A stretch of 64,000 bases of DNA, taken from Fagopyrum homotropicum (Eukaryota > Streptophyta > Magnoliopsida > Caryophyllales > Polygonaceae). The notes beneath the pieces are model-generated. The model was not told the DNA's origin. It did no database searches and saw only the letters and a program-made list of their open reading frames with translations. The first letter of the stretch is position 1; each line of letters opens with the position of its first letter. Location: contig BSWB01000003.1 of NCBI GenBank assembly GCA_033239125.1, positions 38,703,001 to 38,767,000 on the forward strand, in the 5' to 3' direction. The translations under genes were made by a program, and so were the position numbers. Shown piece by piece: positions 22,401-32,627 of this stretch.

Positions 22401-24829
22401 CTAAGAGCTTGACCATCATCAAGGACTGGTCCAGGGAAAAACACGGCTGGAAACACAGTTTGCTCAACTTCCATGGCCGTGGTTCTTTCTAAGCTTGCTT
22501 CCCGGAGTTGTCTTGAAAGTTTGACGGCCGTGGAAAATAAATCTCGGCCGTGGAACTTGCAGCTGTTCAACACCTCTTCGTGGCCTTCAAATCCAGCTCT
22601 TGGCTCCTCTTCCAATGCTTCCAAGGCCTTGATCTCTTCATTGCAAGCCTCCTCAACACCTTCCTCCATCATACTTAAGGTAAGAACCTTCTCCAAGGGA
22701 TCCTTGATCAAGATCGAGCTCACAACTTCCCTAGATTCTTCTTGCTCGACTATGTTGAAGACATCCTCATCAAGGGTCGGCCCTTTCATCATTGTGGATA
22801 ATTTGAATTTGATGTTCTCTTCTCCAATGTTGAAGGAGAGAGTTCCATTCTTGCAATCCACTAGGCATCCGGAGGTGGCTAGGAAAGGTCTTCCCAAGAT
22901 GATGGGAACCGGATAGTCCGCCGGAATGTCCAAGACTACAAAATCGATTGGCACATAGAATCCTCCTAGTTGCACCGGGATGTCTTCTAGGATCCCAACT
23001 GGATGAGTGATAGAGCGGTCCGCCATGTAGAGGGTCATCTTGACCAGTTTTGGCTCTCCTAGCCCAACCTTGTTGCAAAGTGCAAGCGGTATGATGCTTA
23101 CACTCGCTCCAAGATCACAAAGGGCCTCGTACTTCACATCTCCCACTCCTATTGGGACACAAAAAGAGCCCGGATCTCTTAGCTTGGGAGGCATCTCCTC
23201 CTTCATTGTTTGGATCAATTCCGAGGATCTCTTGGTCATTCTTATATCCCCATACTCCTCCAACTTCCTTTTGTTGGAGAGTATTTCTTTCAAAAACTTG
23301 CCATATGCCGGCATTCCTAAAATGGCATCCATGAACGGAATGTTAATATGTAATTTGGACATTAGTTCAAGGAACTTACCAAAGTGATTGTCCAAACGAG
23401 CTCTTGCTCTTGATTGTGGGAACGGTAGTGGTGGCTTGTATGGAGGCGGTGCCACATAGGTTGGCTCTACATCCTTGCTCTTGCCTCCATCTTCTTGTAA
23501 CCTTCCCTCTTCTACCACTACTTGCTTTCCCTTAGCATTGTCCTTGGGCAAAGGATCTTTCATACTCAACCCACTCCTCGTTGTAATAGCCAACACTTGG
23601 CCTCTTGGGTTGTCTTCAGTTCTTCCGGGAAGCTTTCCCGGATCTCTATGGGCTTCACCCGCCTTTTGGAACACTTGTGCTTCCAAAACTTTTTGAGCCT
23701 TAGAAATTGAAGTCACCGTGCTCTCAAGACCACTCAACCTTCCAAGCAATTGCTCAAACATTATTTCGGTTCTATCCTTTGGAGGTTGAGTAAATCCGGG
23801 TGGAGGTTCTTGTGAAGCTCTTGATAGTGGAGTTGTGCTTGTGGAGGAGGAAGGGTTCAAGGCTCCATCCGGGTTAGAGTAAGAAAATCCGGGATGGTTG
23901 TGGTTGGGCCGGTAATTGTTGAATTGCCGATTGTTGTTAAAACTCCTTGGGCCTTGGTAATTGTTGAAGTTGCCCCTTCCCATATAATTCACATCCTCCT
24001 CCTTGGAAGACAAGTTGGCTTGTGGAAGCACTTGAGGAGTTGCTTGGTTCTTCAAAGTTGTAGCACACAACTCCCTCAAGGACTTCAACTCGTTGTTGAT
24101 GACGTCAAGCTTGAAATTGCTCATGGTGACTTCACTCACCTCATATGCTCCCGCCTTTCTTCCTTCACTCTTTCTATGGGAGTACTTCTCAATCACTAGA
24201 GCTTGCTTCTTCACAAACTCCCAAGCTTCATCTGCATGCTTCTCCATAAAAGTCCCACCGGAAAGAGATTGGAGCTTGAATTGGCTATCTTCATCAAGTC
24301 CTTTAAAGTAGATCTCCAATAGCTCAATTTTCGGTATGCCATGGTGTGGACAATCAAGGAGAAGATCTTTGAACCTCTCCCAAGACTTGAATAGACTCTC
24401 TCTATCCTTCATCACGAAGGCATTGATCTTCCCTCTTAATTCGGTGGTCTTGGAAGGTGGGAAGAACTTAGTCAAAAACTCGGTTGTCATCTCCTCCCAA
24501 GTACCAACTCGCCCTTGTGGAATAGATTGATACCAAGCTAAGGCTTTATCCTTAAGAGAGAAGGAAAAAGCCCTAAGCTTATGGTTGTTGCTCTCTAATC
24601 TTGGCGGTCTAAGAGTCTCCATCAAGATCTCATAATTCATCACATGTTGATGAGGAGACTCTCCTTCCATCCCTCCAAATTGATTATGCCGGATCATTTG
24701 TAGAACTTGAGGGCGGAGCTCATAGTTGTGGGCTGCGGGATCTCCTAAGTTCACACCCGGACGGTGTGCTCTTTGTGCCGGATCCATACGTCTCCCTAGG
24801 GTTTGTGGCTCTTCAATGGCAATGGGCAC
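19403..24829 (-). CDS. gag-pol: Athila gag-pol polyprotein (B): gag, protease, RT, RNase H, integrase
   Basis: A 1808-residue open frame. Gag core lies at about 50-215, with no zinc knuckle but an Asn/Tyr/Gly-rich segment at 280-315. The protease has active-site DLGAS at 572-576. RT spans about 925-1110, with FMDD at 1084-1087. RNase H has Asp1233, Glu1273 and Asp1299. Integrase has zinc-binding Cys1488 and Cys1491, and catalytic Asp1520, Asp1579 and Glu1615, i.e. DD35E with exactly 35 residues between the last two. A C-terminal GPY-type module follows (about 1759-1795). Residues 715-845, between protease and RT, are variable. Internal protease processing is known for the family. The first Met here is not the natural start, which lies upstream across the frameshift. 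All catalytic residues I can check are present, so this is the best-preserved coding copy in the window. Confidence 0.95.
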   Translation of the reverse strand: MPIAIEEPQTLGRRMDPAQRAHRPGVNLGDPAAHNYELRPQVLQMIRHNQFGGMEGESPHQHVMNYEILMETLRPPRLESNNHKLRAFSFSLKDKALAWYQSIPQGRVGTWEEMTTEFLTKFFPPSKTTELRGKINAFVMKDRESLFKSWERFKDLLLDCPHHGIPKIELLEIYFKGLDEDSQFKLQSLSGGTFMEKHADEAWEFVKKQALVIEKYSHRKSEGRKAGAYEVSEVTMSNFKLDVINNELKSLRELCATTLKNQATPQVLPQANLSSKEEDVNYMGRGNFNNYQGPRSFNNNRQFNNYRPNHNHPGFSYSNPDGALNPSSSTSTTPLSRASQEPPPGFTQPPKDRTEIMFEQLLGRLSGLESTVTSISKAQKVLEAQVFQKAGEAHRDPGKLPGRTEDNPRGQVLAITTRSGLSMKDPLPKDNAKGKQVVVEEGRLQEDGGKSKDVEPTYVAPPPYKPPLPFPQSRARARLDNHFGKFLELMSKLHINIPFMDAILGMPAYGKFLKEILSNKRKLEEYGDIRMTKRSSELIQTMKEEMPPKLRDPGSFCVPIGVGDVKYEALCDLGASVSIIPLALCNKVGLGEPKLVKMTLYMADRSITHPVGILEDIPVQLGGFYVPIDFVVLDIPADYPVPIILGRPFLATSGCLVDCKNGTLSFNIGEENIKFKLSTMMKGPTLDEDVFNIVEQEESREVVSSILIKDPLEKVLTLSMMEEGVEEACNEEIKALEALEEEPRAGFEGHEEVLNSCKFHGRDLFSTAVKLSRQLREASLERTTAMEVEQTVFPAVFFPGPVLDDGQALRSHEDSSFALDSSHPTLFGSSPIEKGPPQLELKPLPSHLKYAFLGDNSTYPVIVNACLSDDELAKLLHELRLHRKAIGYTIDDLVGIKPSLCMHKIMMEDNHKPSIEHQRRLNSIMKEVVKKEIIKLLDAGIIYPISNSKWVSPVHVVPKKGGITVVTNENNELIPTRTVTGWRMCIDYRKLNMASRKDHFPLPFIDQMLERLAQHSHFCYLDGYSGFFQIPIHPDDQEKTTFTCPWGTFAYRRMPFGLCNAPATFQRCMMAIFSEYIENIMEVFMDDFSVYGSSFDNCLANLSLVLQRCEETNLVLNWEKCHFMVSEGIVLGHLVSNRGIEVDRAKIETIEKLPPPTSVKGVRSFLGHAGFYRRFIQDFSKISKPLTNLLMKGVDFVFSKDCLEAFCRLKNALISAPIMQPPDWSLPFEIMCDASDVAVGAVLGQRKDGRTHAIYYASKTLDDAQLNYATTEKELLAVVYAFEKFRSYLVGAKVIVYTDHVAIRYLLTKKDAKPRLIRWILLLQEFDLEIRDKKGSENSVADHLSRLPPLEHERDDIPIDDSFRDEQLQMVEECLFQVSRGNEPWYADIVNYLVCEEVPPGLTYAQRKKFFNDVRHYYWSEPLLFKRGPDGMFRRCIPEDVVESVIRHCHSLPCGGHASSHKTCAKVLQSGFYWPNLFKDVQGFIAACDACQRTGNISRRNEMPLNNIQEVEIFDVWGVDFMGPFPSSCGNLFILLAVDYVSRWVEAIASPTNDAKVVVRFFNRVIFPRFGTPRVIISDGGKHFTNRNFGALLAKYGVSHKVATPYHPQTSGQVEISNREIKAILEKTVSRTRKDWAMKLNDALWAYRTAFKTPIGTTPYKLVYGKSCHLPVEMEHRAYWAIKWLNFDLKEAGEKRLLELNALEEIRLDAYENARIYKERTKRWHDKRIIPKELSEGDIVLLFNSRLRLFPGKLKSRWTGPYVVKKIFSHGAIEIGGEHCGNFKVNGHRLKKYIPGAPVEIIAPLHLE

Positions 24830-24963
24830 AACCCTAACATTAGCCGCCGGCTGCGGTTGTGGTGGAGGAGGTGGAGGTTGTCGGCGATTAAGCTCTACTT
24901 GAACAAGGGCTTGCCTAATCTCATCAATCTCCCTCCTAGTTGCCTCTTGCCTCTCATTGGCAG

Positions 24964-25146
24964 TCTCCTTTCTTCCTCCAAGAGCTCATCTCTTAGCCTT
25001 ATTTGCTCTAAGGCTTCATCCAATTCAGCTTGGAGGTCTCTTCCGGCCATCTCTTTTCCCTTTTTAATACTCTTGGATCTAGACCGAAGGGTTTTCTCCG
25101 GTTCGGGATCGAATGGAGCTAAATCTTTGCCACGAGATCTTCGCAT
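24964..25146 (-). pseudogene. gag: N-terminus of B gag, separated by a 1-bp frameshift
   Basis: The start codon is at 25146 (MRRSRGKDLAPFDPEPEK), followed by a basic stretch and a charged helical segment (LQAELDEALEQIRLRDELLEEE) likely to be coiled coil. Compared with D, one T is missing near 24963 (GAGACTGCC for GAGACTTGCC), which shifts the frame away from the long downstream ORF. Apart from this base the reading would continue directly into the B polyprotein. Confidence 0.82.
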
Positions 25147-25263
25147 ACACCTAAAGAGTAAGAGATGTCCTGAAAAGCAAAGACACAAACCAAAAAGAGA
25201 TCAAAAGCAACAAGAAAGATCTACACTAGAAACAATCACAAAAATGACTCAATCTAGACCTAG

Positions 25264-25281
25264 TCTCCGGCAACGGCGCCA
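25264..25281 (-). other. Primer-binding site of B
   Basis: In sense it reads TGGCGCCGTTGCCGGAGA, 6 bases after the LTR end: an Athila-type tRNA primer site. Confidence 0.85.
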
Positions 25282-25287
25282 AAAACT

Positions 25288-27113
25288 TGTTACGCTAGTA
25301 TTAGTAGCACAAAAAGCTTTACATTTATAACTCGAACTAAATCCTAAACTACCTAGCGAAACCCGCAATGTACGGGACGTTTGTAGTAGGGATAGTATTC
25401 CGAGGTCGAACACAAAGACTAAGGTGAAATTGATTCGATTTGTGATTGAGTTTAGTAAAGACCTAGGTTGAAAGAAAAGGAAGGAATAAAGAAATGAAAA
25501 TCTCAAATGTTTTTGGTTGGTTTTTGGTGATCAATCAAAGATCACAATTCATGCAAAGTAAACAATCAACTAAACTATGAATCAACACAAATAAACAAAC
25601 TAAACAAGATAATGATCAAAGAAAGAAAAGACGAATTCTAGGGGTTGGAAGTTCCGGTTATGGCATAGGACTCAAGATATCTATTCATTTATTGGATTAA
25701 CTATGATATGTTGGGATTAAGCGTTTCTAGATTGGGATCAATTACCGGGTAGGTCTCATGGTCCAACTAGTCCATTCCTAAGGTCTCATCACCGGGTAAG
25801 TCTCTAAGAACCTAAGGATAGGAATTCTACACAAACCGGATTGTTAGCTAGGGGTCTAACCCATCCTTACCGGGTAAGTCTTGGAAAGGGAAGTCCTAAA
25901 CAACTATCCTAGCACACCTAATCCAATGGCGGCTTATTAGGCTCACCACTACCTAAGGTTTGTTATCTTTGGAATCTAAGAGCAAGGATTACGGGGTAAG
26001 TCTCTCCTAACACTTAGTTACTAACACTAGGTTACCCTAGGGTAGATTAAACTCAACAAACACTTAGGATTTCAACATTCTATAGATCTAAGACAAGATC
26101 CATCGAGCCAGGGAAAATCACGGTTTGTTCTACCTAAACCACGGCCGTGGTCAGACAAGAACTACCCGTGATTTCTAACAGCAGCTACGTTCATACACAC
26201 ACTTCATCCAAAGGTAAATCTAAGTCCATCCTATCATAGCCCTATCCATAACCATCCTTTCCTTACCCTAGAACCACATCAATTTAGCCTACAACGTTCA
26301 TAATAGAAATCGAAACAAACAAACATAAAATCATGACATCCATTTGCAAGATGATGAAGGAAAAGAGATGAACAAGTGAACTAAAACAGAACCAAGCTGA
26401 AAATAGAATTAGAGTAACTCACAATCCTTCCAAAAGAAGGTTCAAATGATTCATACAACTCTTAGAAATAGAATCCGGAATTCTTCAATACAAAACTATC
26501 AAGTGTGGTAATGGTGTGTGTGCTTCTTCTCCTCTTCAATGGAGCTCTTCTTCTTCCTCTTTGACACTTTCCTTCCTAGAAAGACTTCTTGTTGAGAGAA
26601 TATTTTTGTTAGAGGATAATGGATAATGGAGAGCTGCTCCAAGATGCTCTTCTCAGCCAATGAAGGACCACTTTTATAACAAATTTTGCATGAGCTGGCC
26701 ATGAGAGTCGTGGCACAGCTGTCACAAGAATCTGGCAAAATCCACGGGTGATTCCACGGCCGTGGAGTGTCAGAGAACCGTGATTTGCTCCAGAAGCTTC
26801 GCTTTGGATCATTAAGCTGTGATTTGGTGCATGGCTTGTGTTGGCAAGGCTCCATGAGTCCTCCTTAGCCTTTAGCTTGTGTCCTAATGAGTCTGAGGGT
26901 GTGTCATCTAGATGAACGATCCTCAAACGTATCGTTTTAGCTCCTAAATCTCCCAAAATATCTATAAAACACGCACAAGTCCGTGAAGACGTCTATCTCG
27001 GCAAAATACATGAATTGAGTGCAAAACGTCGTGAACTAGTGCTAAACCATGCATGAATGAGTGAGAAATCTATCTAAATGATACCTAAATCTAAGCAATA
27101 AATCGTGTTATCA
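25288..27113 (-). repeat. 5' LTR of B
   Basis: 1826 bp. In sense it starts TGATAACACG and ends GCGTAACA. It has a TATA box at 26671-26678, CCACGGCCGTGG palindromes at 26754-26765 and 26139-26150, and four TACCCGGTRA-type motifs at 25742, 25789, 25867 and 25989 (left edges), spaced 47, 78 and 122. Confidence 0.93.
26671..26678 (-). promoter_or_regulatory. TATA box in 5' LTR of B
   Basis: In sense it reads TATAAAAG, about 75 bp downstream of the CCACGGCCGTGG palindrome at 26754-26765. It is conserved as TATAAAAG in F and TATAAG in D. Confidence 0.6.
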
Positions 27114-27118
27114 GTTTA

Positions 27119-27325
27119 CCTGTTAGAGTTTTATTTTTCATGGGTGCTACGCATTCCTTTATTTCTGATGTATGTGTTGAGCGTCTGGGTTTAGCTACTA
27201 TAGATGGGATACCCTTTACTATAGGGTTACCTGATGGTAGTAGAGTCAGAGGTACCTGCGAGATACGTAGTTGTCCCCTTCGTTTAGGGACTCGTGTGTT
27301 GCTTGTGGACTTCTTTGTCAGATAG
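27119..27325 (+). pseudogene. Protease of C, catalytic Asp lost
   Basis: Retroviral-type aspartic protease of the chromovirus. The expected active-site string DxGATHSFIS reads FMGATHSFIS here, so the catalytic Asp is gone. The following CVERLGLATIDGIPF and GLPDGSRVRGTCEIRSCPLRL match the family pattern. The frame ends at TAG 27323, and the downstream RT is in another frame. Confidence 0.8.
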
Positions 27326-30300
27326 AGGACTTCCGAGGTTGGAACCTTGGGAAGATGGGTTCGGTCATCAATGCTATACGAGCAGCGAGGTTGATAGTAC
27401 AGGGATGTGAAGCCTTCTGGTGTTATGCCATGAAGGATGGAGAGAGTCCAGCGTTGGAGGATATTCCAATGGTCTGTGAGTTTACAGACGTGTTTGTTGA
27501 GTCGTCTAGCTTTCCGCCTCAAAGGAGTGTGGAATTCATCATCGAGTTGGAGCCTGGCACGAGACCTATCTCGAAGATGGCTCTTGTTGAGATGTCGGAG
27601 CTGAAGAAGCAACTCGAGGAGTTGGATGAGAAGGGCTTCATCCACTCTATCGTATTCCCATGGGGAGTACATGTCCTCTTTGTGGGGAAGAAGGACGGTT
27701 CACTGAGATTGTGCATTGATTATAGAGAGCTGAACAAGGTGACCATCAAGAACAAGTATCCACTACCTCGTATTGATGATCTGCTTGATCAGCTTCAGGG
27801 AGCGACAGTGTTCTCCCGGATCGACCTACGCTCAAGATATCACCAGTTGATGGTGAGGGAGCAGGATGTTCACAGGACGGCATTTCGTACCAGTTATGAA
27901 CACTTCTATTTTGTAGTGATGCCGTTTGGGCTTACGAATGCCCCAACGGTTTTCATGGAGTTGATGAACAGTATTTTCATCGACTTCCTTGATCAGTTTG
28001 TGGTGGTCTTCATTGATGACATTCTGGTATACTCTCGTAGCAGAGAGGAGCATGTTGGTCATCTGAGGACAGTTTTACAGATTTTGAGGGATAGAAAGAT
28101 GTATGCCAAGCTCTCTAAGTGCGAGTTTTGGATGTCAGAGGTAGCCTTCCTAGGTCATATTGTCTCCGCCAATGGGATCATGGTTGACCCGGCGACGATC
28201 GAGTCTGTTGCAACATGGACGACATCGACAAACGTCAAGGAAGTGCATAGCTTTCTTGGCCTAGCCGTTTATTACCGACGCTTCGTGGAAGGATTTTCTG
28301 TGAGTGCCCGTCCACTGACGAGTCTTTTGAGGAAGACTACCAGATCTGTGTGGTTTGAGCAGTGTGCCTAGAGTTTTGAGAAGTTGAAGAGACGTTTGAC
28401 TTCTGCTCCTATCTTGACACATTCAGAGGGTTTTGAGGATTTTGTGGTTTACAGTGATGCATCCAAGCTAGGCTTGGGATGTGTGTTGATGCAGAGGGGC
28501 ATAGTGATTGCATATGCGTCTTGACAGTTGAAGATGTATGAGGAGAACTACCCGAATCATGATCTGGAGTTGGTAGCGGTAGTTCATACTTTGAAGATCT
28601 GGAGACATTACTTGTACGGTGCTACATGTCAGATCTTCACAGACCATAAGAGCCTGAAGTACATTCTCACGTAGCGGGAGTTGAATAACCGCCAACATCG
28701 AGGGCTCGAGTTGATCAAGGACTTTGACCTTGAGATTATGTATCATCCAAGAAAGGTGAATGTTGTCGCCGACACCCTGAGTAGGAAGATGCCTCGAGAG
28801 AAGGCGATTACGAGACTGACAATTCAGCCTCAGCTTCAGAGTGATCTATCTTGGCTAGAGATGGACATCTAGTTTCCTGATGAGGATGTCCAGTTGTACG
28901 CTTTAGAGGTTCTACCTGGTCTGTTGGATGAGATCCAACAGAAGCAGGGGACCTGCCCGACCCTGATGAGGACTAGAGAGCGGATGTCTCATGGTGAGGC
29001 ACCACAGTTCTCCATAGGAGCATATGGAGTGATGAGACGCCATGACCGCGTCTGTGTACCTGCTGATGTATAGTTGAGGCAGAGGATTTTACAAGAGGCT
29101 CACTATACAACTTACTCTGTACATCCAGGTTCGAGTAAGATGTACCATGATGTGAGACGATCATATTGGTAGGGAGGGCAGAAGCTCGATGTAGTCAGAT
29201 TTGTGGCATAGTGTGCGACCTATCAGCATGTCAAGATAGAGCATTGCAGACCTAGAGGTGAGCTTCATCCACTACCAGTGCCGCAATGGAAGTGGGAGGA
29301 TGTCTCCATGGATTTTGTGACGGGATTGAGGCCCAATAGGAGTTTTGATGCTATCTGGGTTGTTGTTGTTCATAGACTGACGAAGACGGCACATTTCATT
29401 CCTATTAGAGAGATATGGCCAGTGAGCAGATTGGATGAGGAGTACACTAGGCAGATAGTGATACTCCATGGTGTACCGAGGACGGTCGTCTCTGATCGAG
29501 ATAAGTGATTTACCTCGAGGTTTTGGCAGCAGATTCACACAGCATTGGGGACGAGTCTACACTTCACGATTGTGTTTCACCTACAGAAAGATGGTCAGTC
29601 AAAGAGGACCATCCAGACCCTTGAGGATATGTTGCGAGCTTGTGTGTCGGATTGGGGACAAGGATAGTCAGATTACCTCCCATTGGTTGAGTTCTCATAA
29701 AACAACACTTGTCATGCATCTATTGGGATGGCTCCACATGAGGCACTGTATGGGCGTAGATGTCGTACACCTTTGTGCTAGGATGAGCCTAGCAGTATCA
29801 GTGGTATAGCGCAATAGCACATTCAAGATGATATGGCTCGAGTAGTGCTGATCAGAGAGAGGATCCTACCTGCACAGAGTCGACCTCTAGAGTTCAGAGT
29901 AGGAGCTCATTTCTAGCTGAGAGTATCTCCGACGCGAGGCGTCAGATGTTTTGGCATAAAGGGGAAGTTGAGTCCTCAATATGTCGGTCCTTTTGAGATA
30001 CTTGAAAGATTTGGGAGGGCAGCCTACAGATTAGCTTTATCTCCGAGGTTAGAGGGTGTTCATCTTGTGTTTCATGTGTCTCAGCTGAGGGAGTATATAC
30101 CAAATCCGAGACACATCGTCATTATGATGATTTGGTGGTTGAGCCGGACCACACCTTTGTTGAGCATCCGATTGTAGTCCTAGAGCGAGGTATGAGACAC
30201 CTACTTTCGAAGGACATTCCTATGTTGAGGATACAGTGGTCGAGACGAGGGCCTGAGGAGGCTACATGGTAGACTGAGGATAGTATCCAGAAGAACTATC

Positions 30301-30353
30301 CAGAGTTTTATGCCGAGATAGATGCACTTGTAGGATCACCGAGTAGATCTTAG
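27326..30353 (+). pseudogene. pol: RT-RNase H-integrase-chromodomain of C, many stops
   Basis: The RT is open from 27271 to 28371 and has DYRELNKVTIKNKYPLPRIDDL, MPFGLTNAP and catalytic FIDD (28009-28020). A TAG at 28369 then opens a series of about a dozen stops. RNase H (YSDASKLGLG, Asp at 28456), integrase Asp at 29311 and Asp at 29494 are readable. The catalytic Glu is replaced by Lys at 29602-29604. The GPY module (GIKGKLSPQYVGPFEILERF) and a chromodomain-like tail (VLERGMRHLLSKDIPMLRIQWS) follow, and the last stop is at 30351. Several of the stops fit TGG-to-TAG, CAG-to-TAG or CGA-to-TGA. It is a non-functional pol. Confidence 0.88.
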
Positions 30354-30641
30354 TGCTATCTTGGTGATTATGTGATTATGTGCTTATGTGCTTATATGCC
30401 TTGATGTGTTTATTTTCGTGCTAGCTATGATATGATATATGATCTTATTAGATCTTGATGTGCTAGCGCGATTTATGATTATAGTTGGAGATGGTTCTTT
30501 CCTCCATCCTATCTGAGTTCGATTAGGATTTAGCTGGAGATGATTCTTTCCTCCACGCTACCTTGATGGACATAGTCTCGTTGAAGATATTTTTCCTCCA
30601 TACTTTGTGTATGCGTATGATCTGGCTAGAGATGTGCCTAT
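30354..30641 (+). other. 3' untranslated part of C, before insertion of D
   Basis: No gene. It contains degenerate repeats of a GGAGATGATTCTTTCCTCCA-like unit at about 30486, 30531 and 30581. The last 84 bp (30558-30641) recur after D at 41961-42044. C sequence continues at 42045-42290, ending in GGGACGAAACTTGTTTTTAG, the chromovirus end tract before the LTR. Confidence 0.75.
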
Positions 30642-32486
30642 TGATAACACGATTTATGACATAGGTTTAGGTAATCATTTAGATAGATTTCTCACTCATT
30701 CATGCATGGTTTAGCACTAATTCACGACGTTTACATTCAATTCACGTAATTTGTCGAGATAGACGTCTACACGGACTTGTGCATTACTTTGTAGGTATTT
30801 CGGGGGTCTTTTGGACATTAACCGATACATTAGAGGGCCAAGCCTCATGGTGGTACACATCCAAAGCTTTGGAAGAGCATAATTGGAGTAACAAAGGACA
30901 CAAAGACCACTATTGGTGCAAGCAATGGAGCAACTCATGGCTAGACGATCATAACATGCTTCTGCTGAAGAAAATCGGACCAACTGCCAGGAAAATCGGC
31001 CGATTTATTCCTCTGGGTCGATTTTCCTGCCTTTGACAGCTTAAGCCACGTGTCCCACGATCTCTTGATCCGGCCTTGCTCTTGGTGGAGAATATAAGTG
31101 GTCCTGCAAGCTGTTGCTGACTAGCTCTCCTCTCCCACATCATCATTCACAGCTCATCCATTGGAGGCAAGATTGGGAGGAGAAGAAAACTCTCAAGGAT
31201 TGAAGGAAGAAGAAGAACACCATCCTAGGAGTAATAGTGAGGTTTTGAGTGATTTTGAGTTGTTTTTGTAGTCTTGGATTGAAGAACTATTGCAAGGATT
31301 GTTAAGAATGTTTTGGACCTTCATTTAAGAGTTTGTAAGTCTTGCTACAACTTAGATTAAGCTGAGATTTATTGATTTTACTTGCTTATCTTTCATTATT
31401 CATCTATGAGAACCATGTATGCTTGTATGATGATTTTGGATCTTGATATGCATACTATTGGCTAGTTTATTGTGATTCTGGAGTGATGGATTGATGGTTA
31501 TGGCTTGGGTGATGATAGGATGGACTAATATGTTAGTTTAGGATGATTTACTTGCACGAAACCCAAACCAGTCAGAAAAATCGCCCTGTTCATCATGCTA
31601 AATCGGCCGATTTTCATAAGATCCACCCGATTTTCTTCCCTGTTGATCTTTAATTGATGAATCTGTATGTTAGGGTGCTAGGTTGTTGAAATCCTATGGT
31701 TTATTAAGCTTAATTTAGCTTAGGATCACCTAATGCTATCAACCTAAGTGAGGAAAGAGATCTACCCGATCATTTCCGATCTTAGAAACCTAGAATGATG
31801 AATGCTAGGTAGTAGTGAGCCTCATAAGCCGCTATTGGATCGAGTGTGCTAGGATTATTGCTTGAGATTTCCCTATTCTGAGACTTACCCGGTAAGGAGA
31901 GGGTTACCCCTTAAGTAGTATCCGGTTTGTGTAGAATTCCCTACTTTAACCCCTTGAGACCTACCCAGTAATAGGAGTTTGATGCGGGACTAGTGAAGTG
32001 AGAGACCTACCCGGTAATTGCTTCCATTTGTTTAACACTCTTTTCCAACACCGCAGCTTGTCCTTAGAATCTTTAGAACCTTGAGTCCAATGCCATAACC
32101 GGAAATCTTGACCTCTAGAATCCATTTTTCTCTTTTTTTTTGATCTCATATCTTGTGTTTGTGTCATTTGTTTGTTTGCTAGCTTGAGTTGTTAATTTGT
32201 TTTATTACCTTGCTTGATTTGTGATCTTTGCTTGATCACCACAAAAACTCAACCAAAAATATCATCATTTTCATTTCTTTATTCCTTTCTCCTTTCTTAG
32301 ACTAGATCCACACTATCTATGACCATTGTTTGACTCGATTTCACCTTAGTCTTTGTGTTCGACCTCGGAATACTATCCCTACTACAAACGTCCCGTACAC
32401 TGCGGGTTCGCTAGGAGTTAGGATAAATATAACGAGTATAAATTTAAAGCTTATTGCGTACACACACACACATCCTGAGCGTAACA
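30642..32486 (+). repeat. 5' LTR of D
   Basis: 1845 bp, from TGATAACACG to GAGCGTAACA. AAATCGGCCGATTT palindromes lie at 30993-31006 and 31600-31613, with half-sites on either side. The TATA box is at 31093-31098. Four GAGAYYTACCCGRTMA-type motifs start at 31757, 31880, 31956 and 32002 (spacings 123, 76, 46). A short (CA)n tract lies near 32460. Confidence 0.93.
31093..31098 (+). promoter_or_regulatory. TATA box in 5' LTR of D
   Basis: GAATATAAGTGGTCCTGCAAG aligns with TAGTATAAAAGTGGTCCTGC of F. It lies about 87 bp after the palindrome. Confidence 0.55.
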
Positions 32487-32492
32487 AGTTTT

Positions 32493-32510
32493 TGGCGCCG
32501 TTGCCGGAGA
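32493..32510 (+). other. Primer-binding site of D
   Basis: TGGCGCCGTTGCCGGAGA lies 6 bases after the LTR end: an Athila-type site. Confidence 0.87.
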
Positions 32511-32627
32511 CTAGGTCTAGATTGAGTCTATTTTGTGATTGTTTATAGTGTAGATCTTTCTTGTTGCTTTTGATTTCTCTTTGGTTTGTGTCTTTGCTTT
32601 TTAGGACATCTCTTACTCTTTAGGTGT

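Larger units (their letters stand above)
15782..27113 (-). mobile_element. Athila-type LTR retrotransposon B, nearly intact, minus strand
   Basis: 11.3 kb inserted in C, with TSD GTTTA at 15777-15781 and 27114-27118. In its own sense it reads LTR (27113-25288), primer site, gag-pol, post-pol hairpins, 3' noncoding region, polypurine tract, LTR (17608-15782). I count roughly 20 differences between the two LTRs (about 1%), so it is a recent insertion. The only disabling lesion I see in the polyprotein is a 1-bp deletion in gag. Confidence 0.95.
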
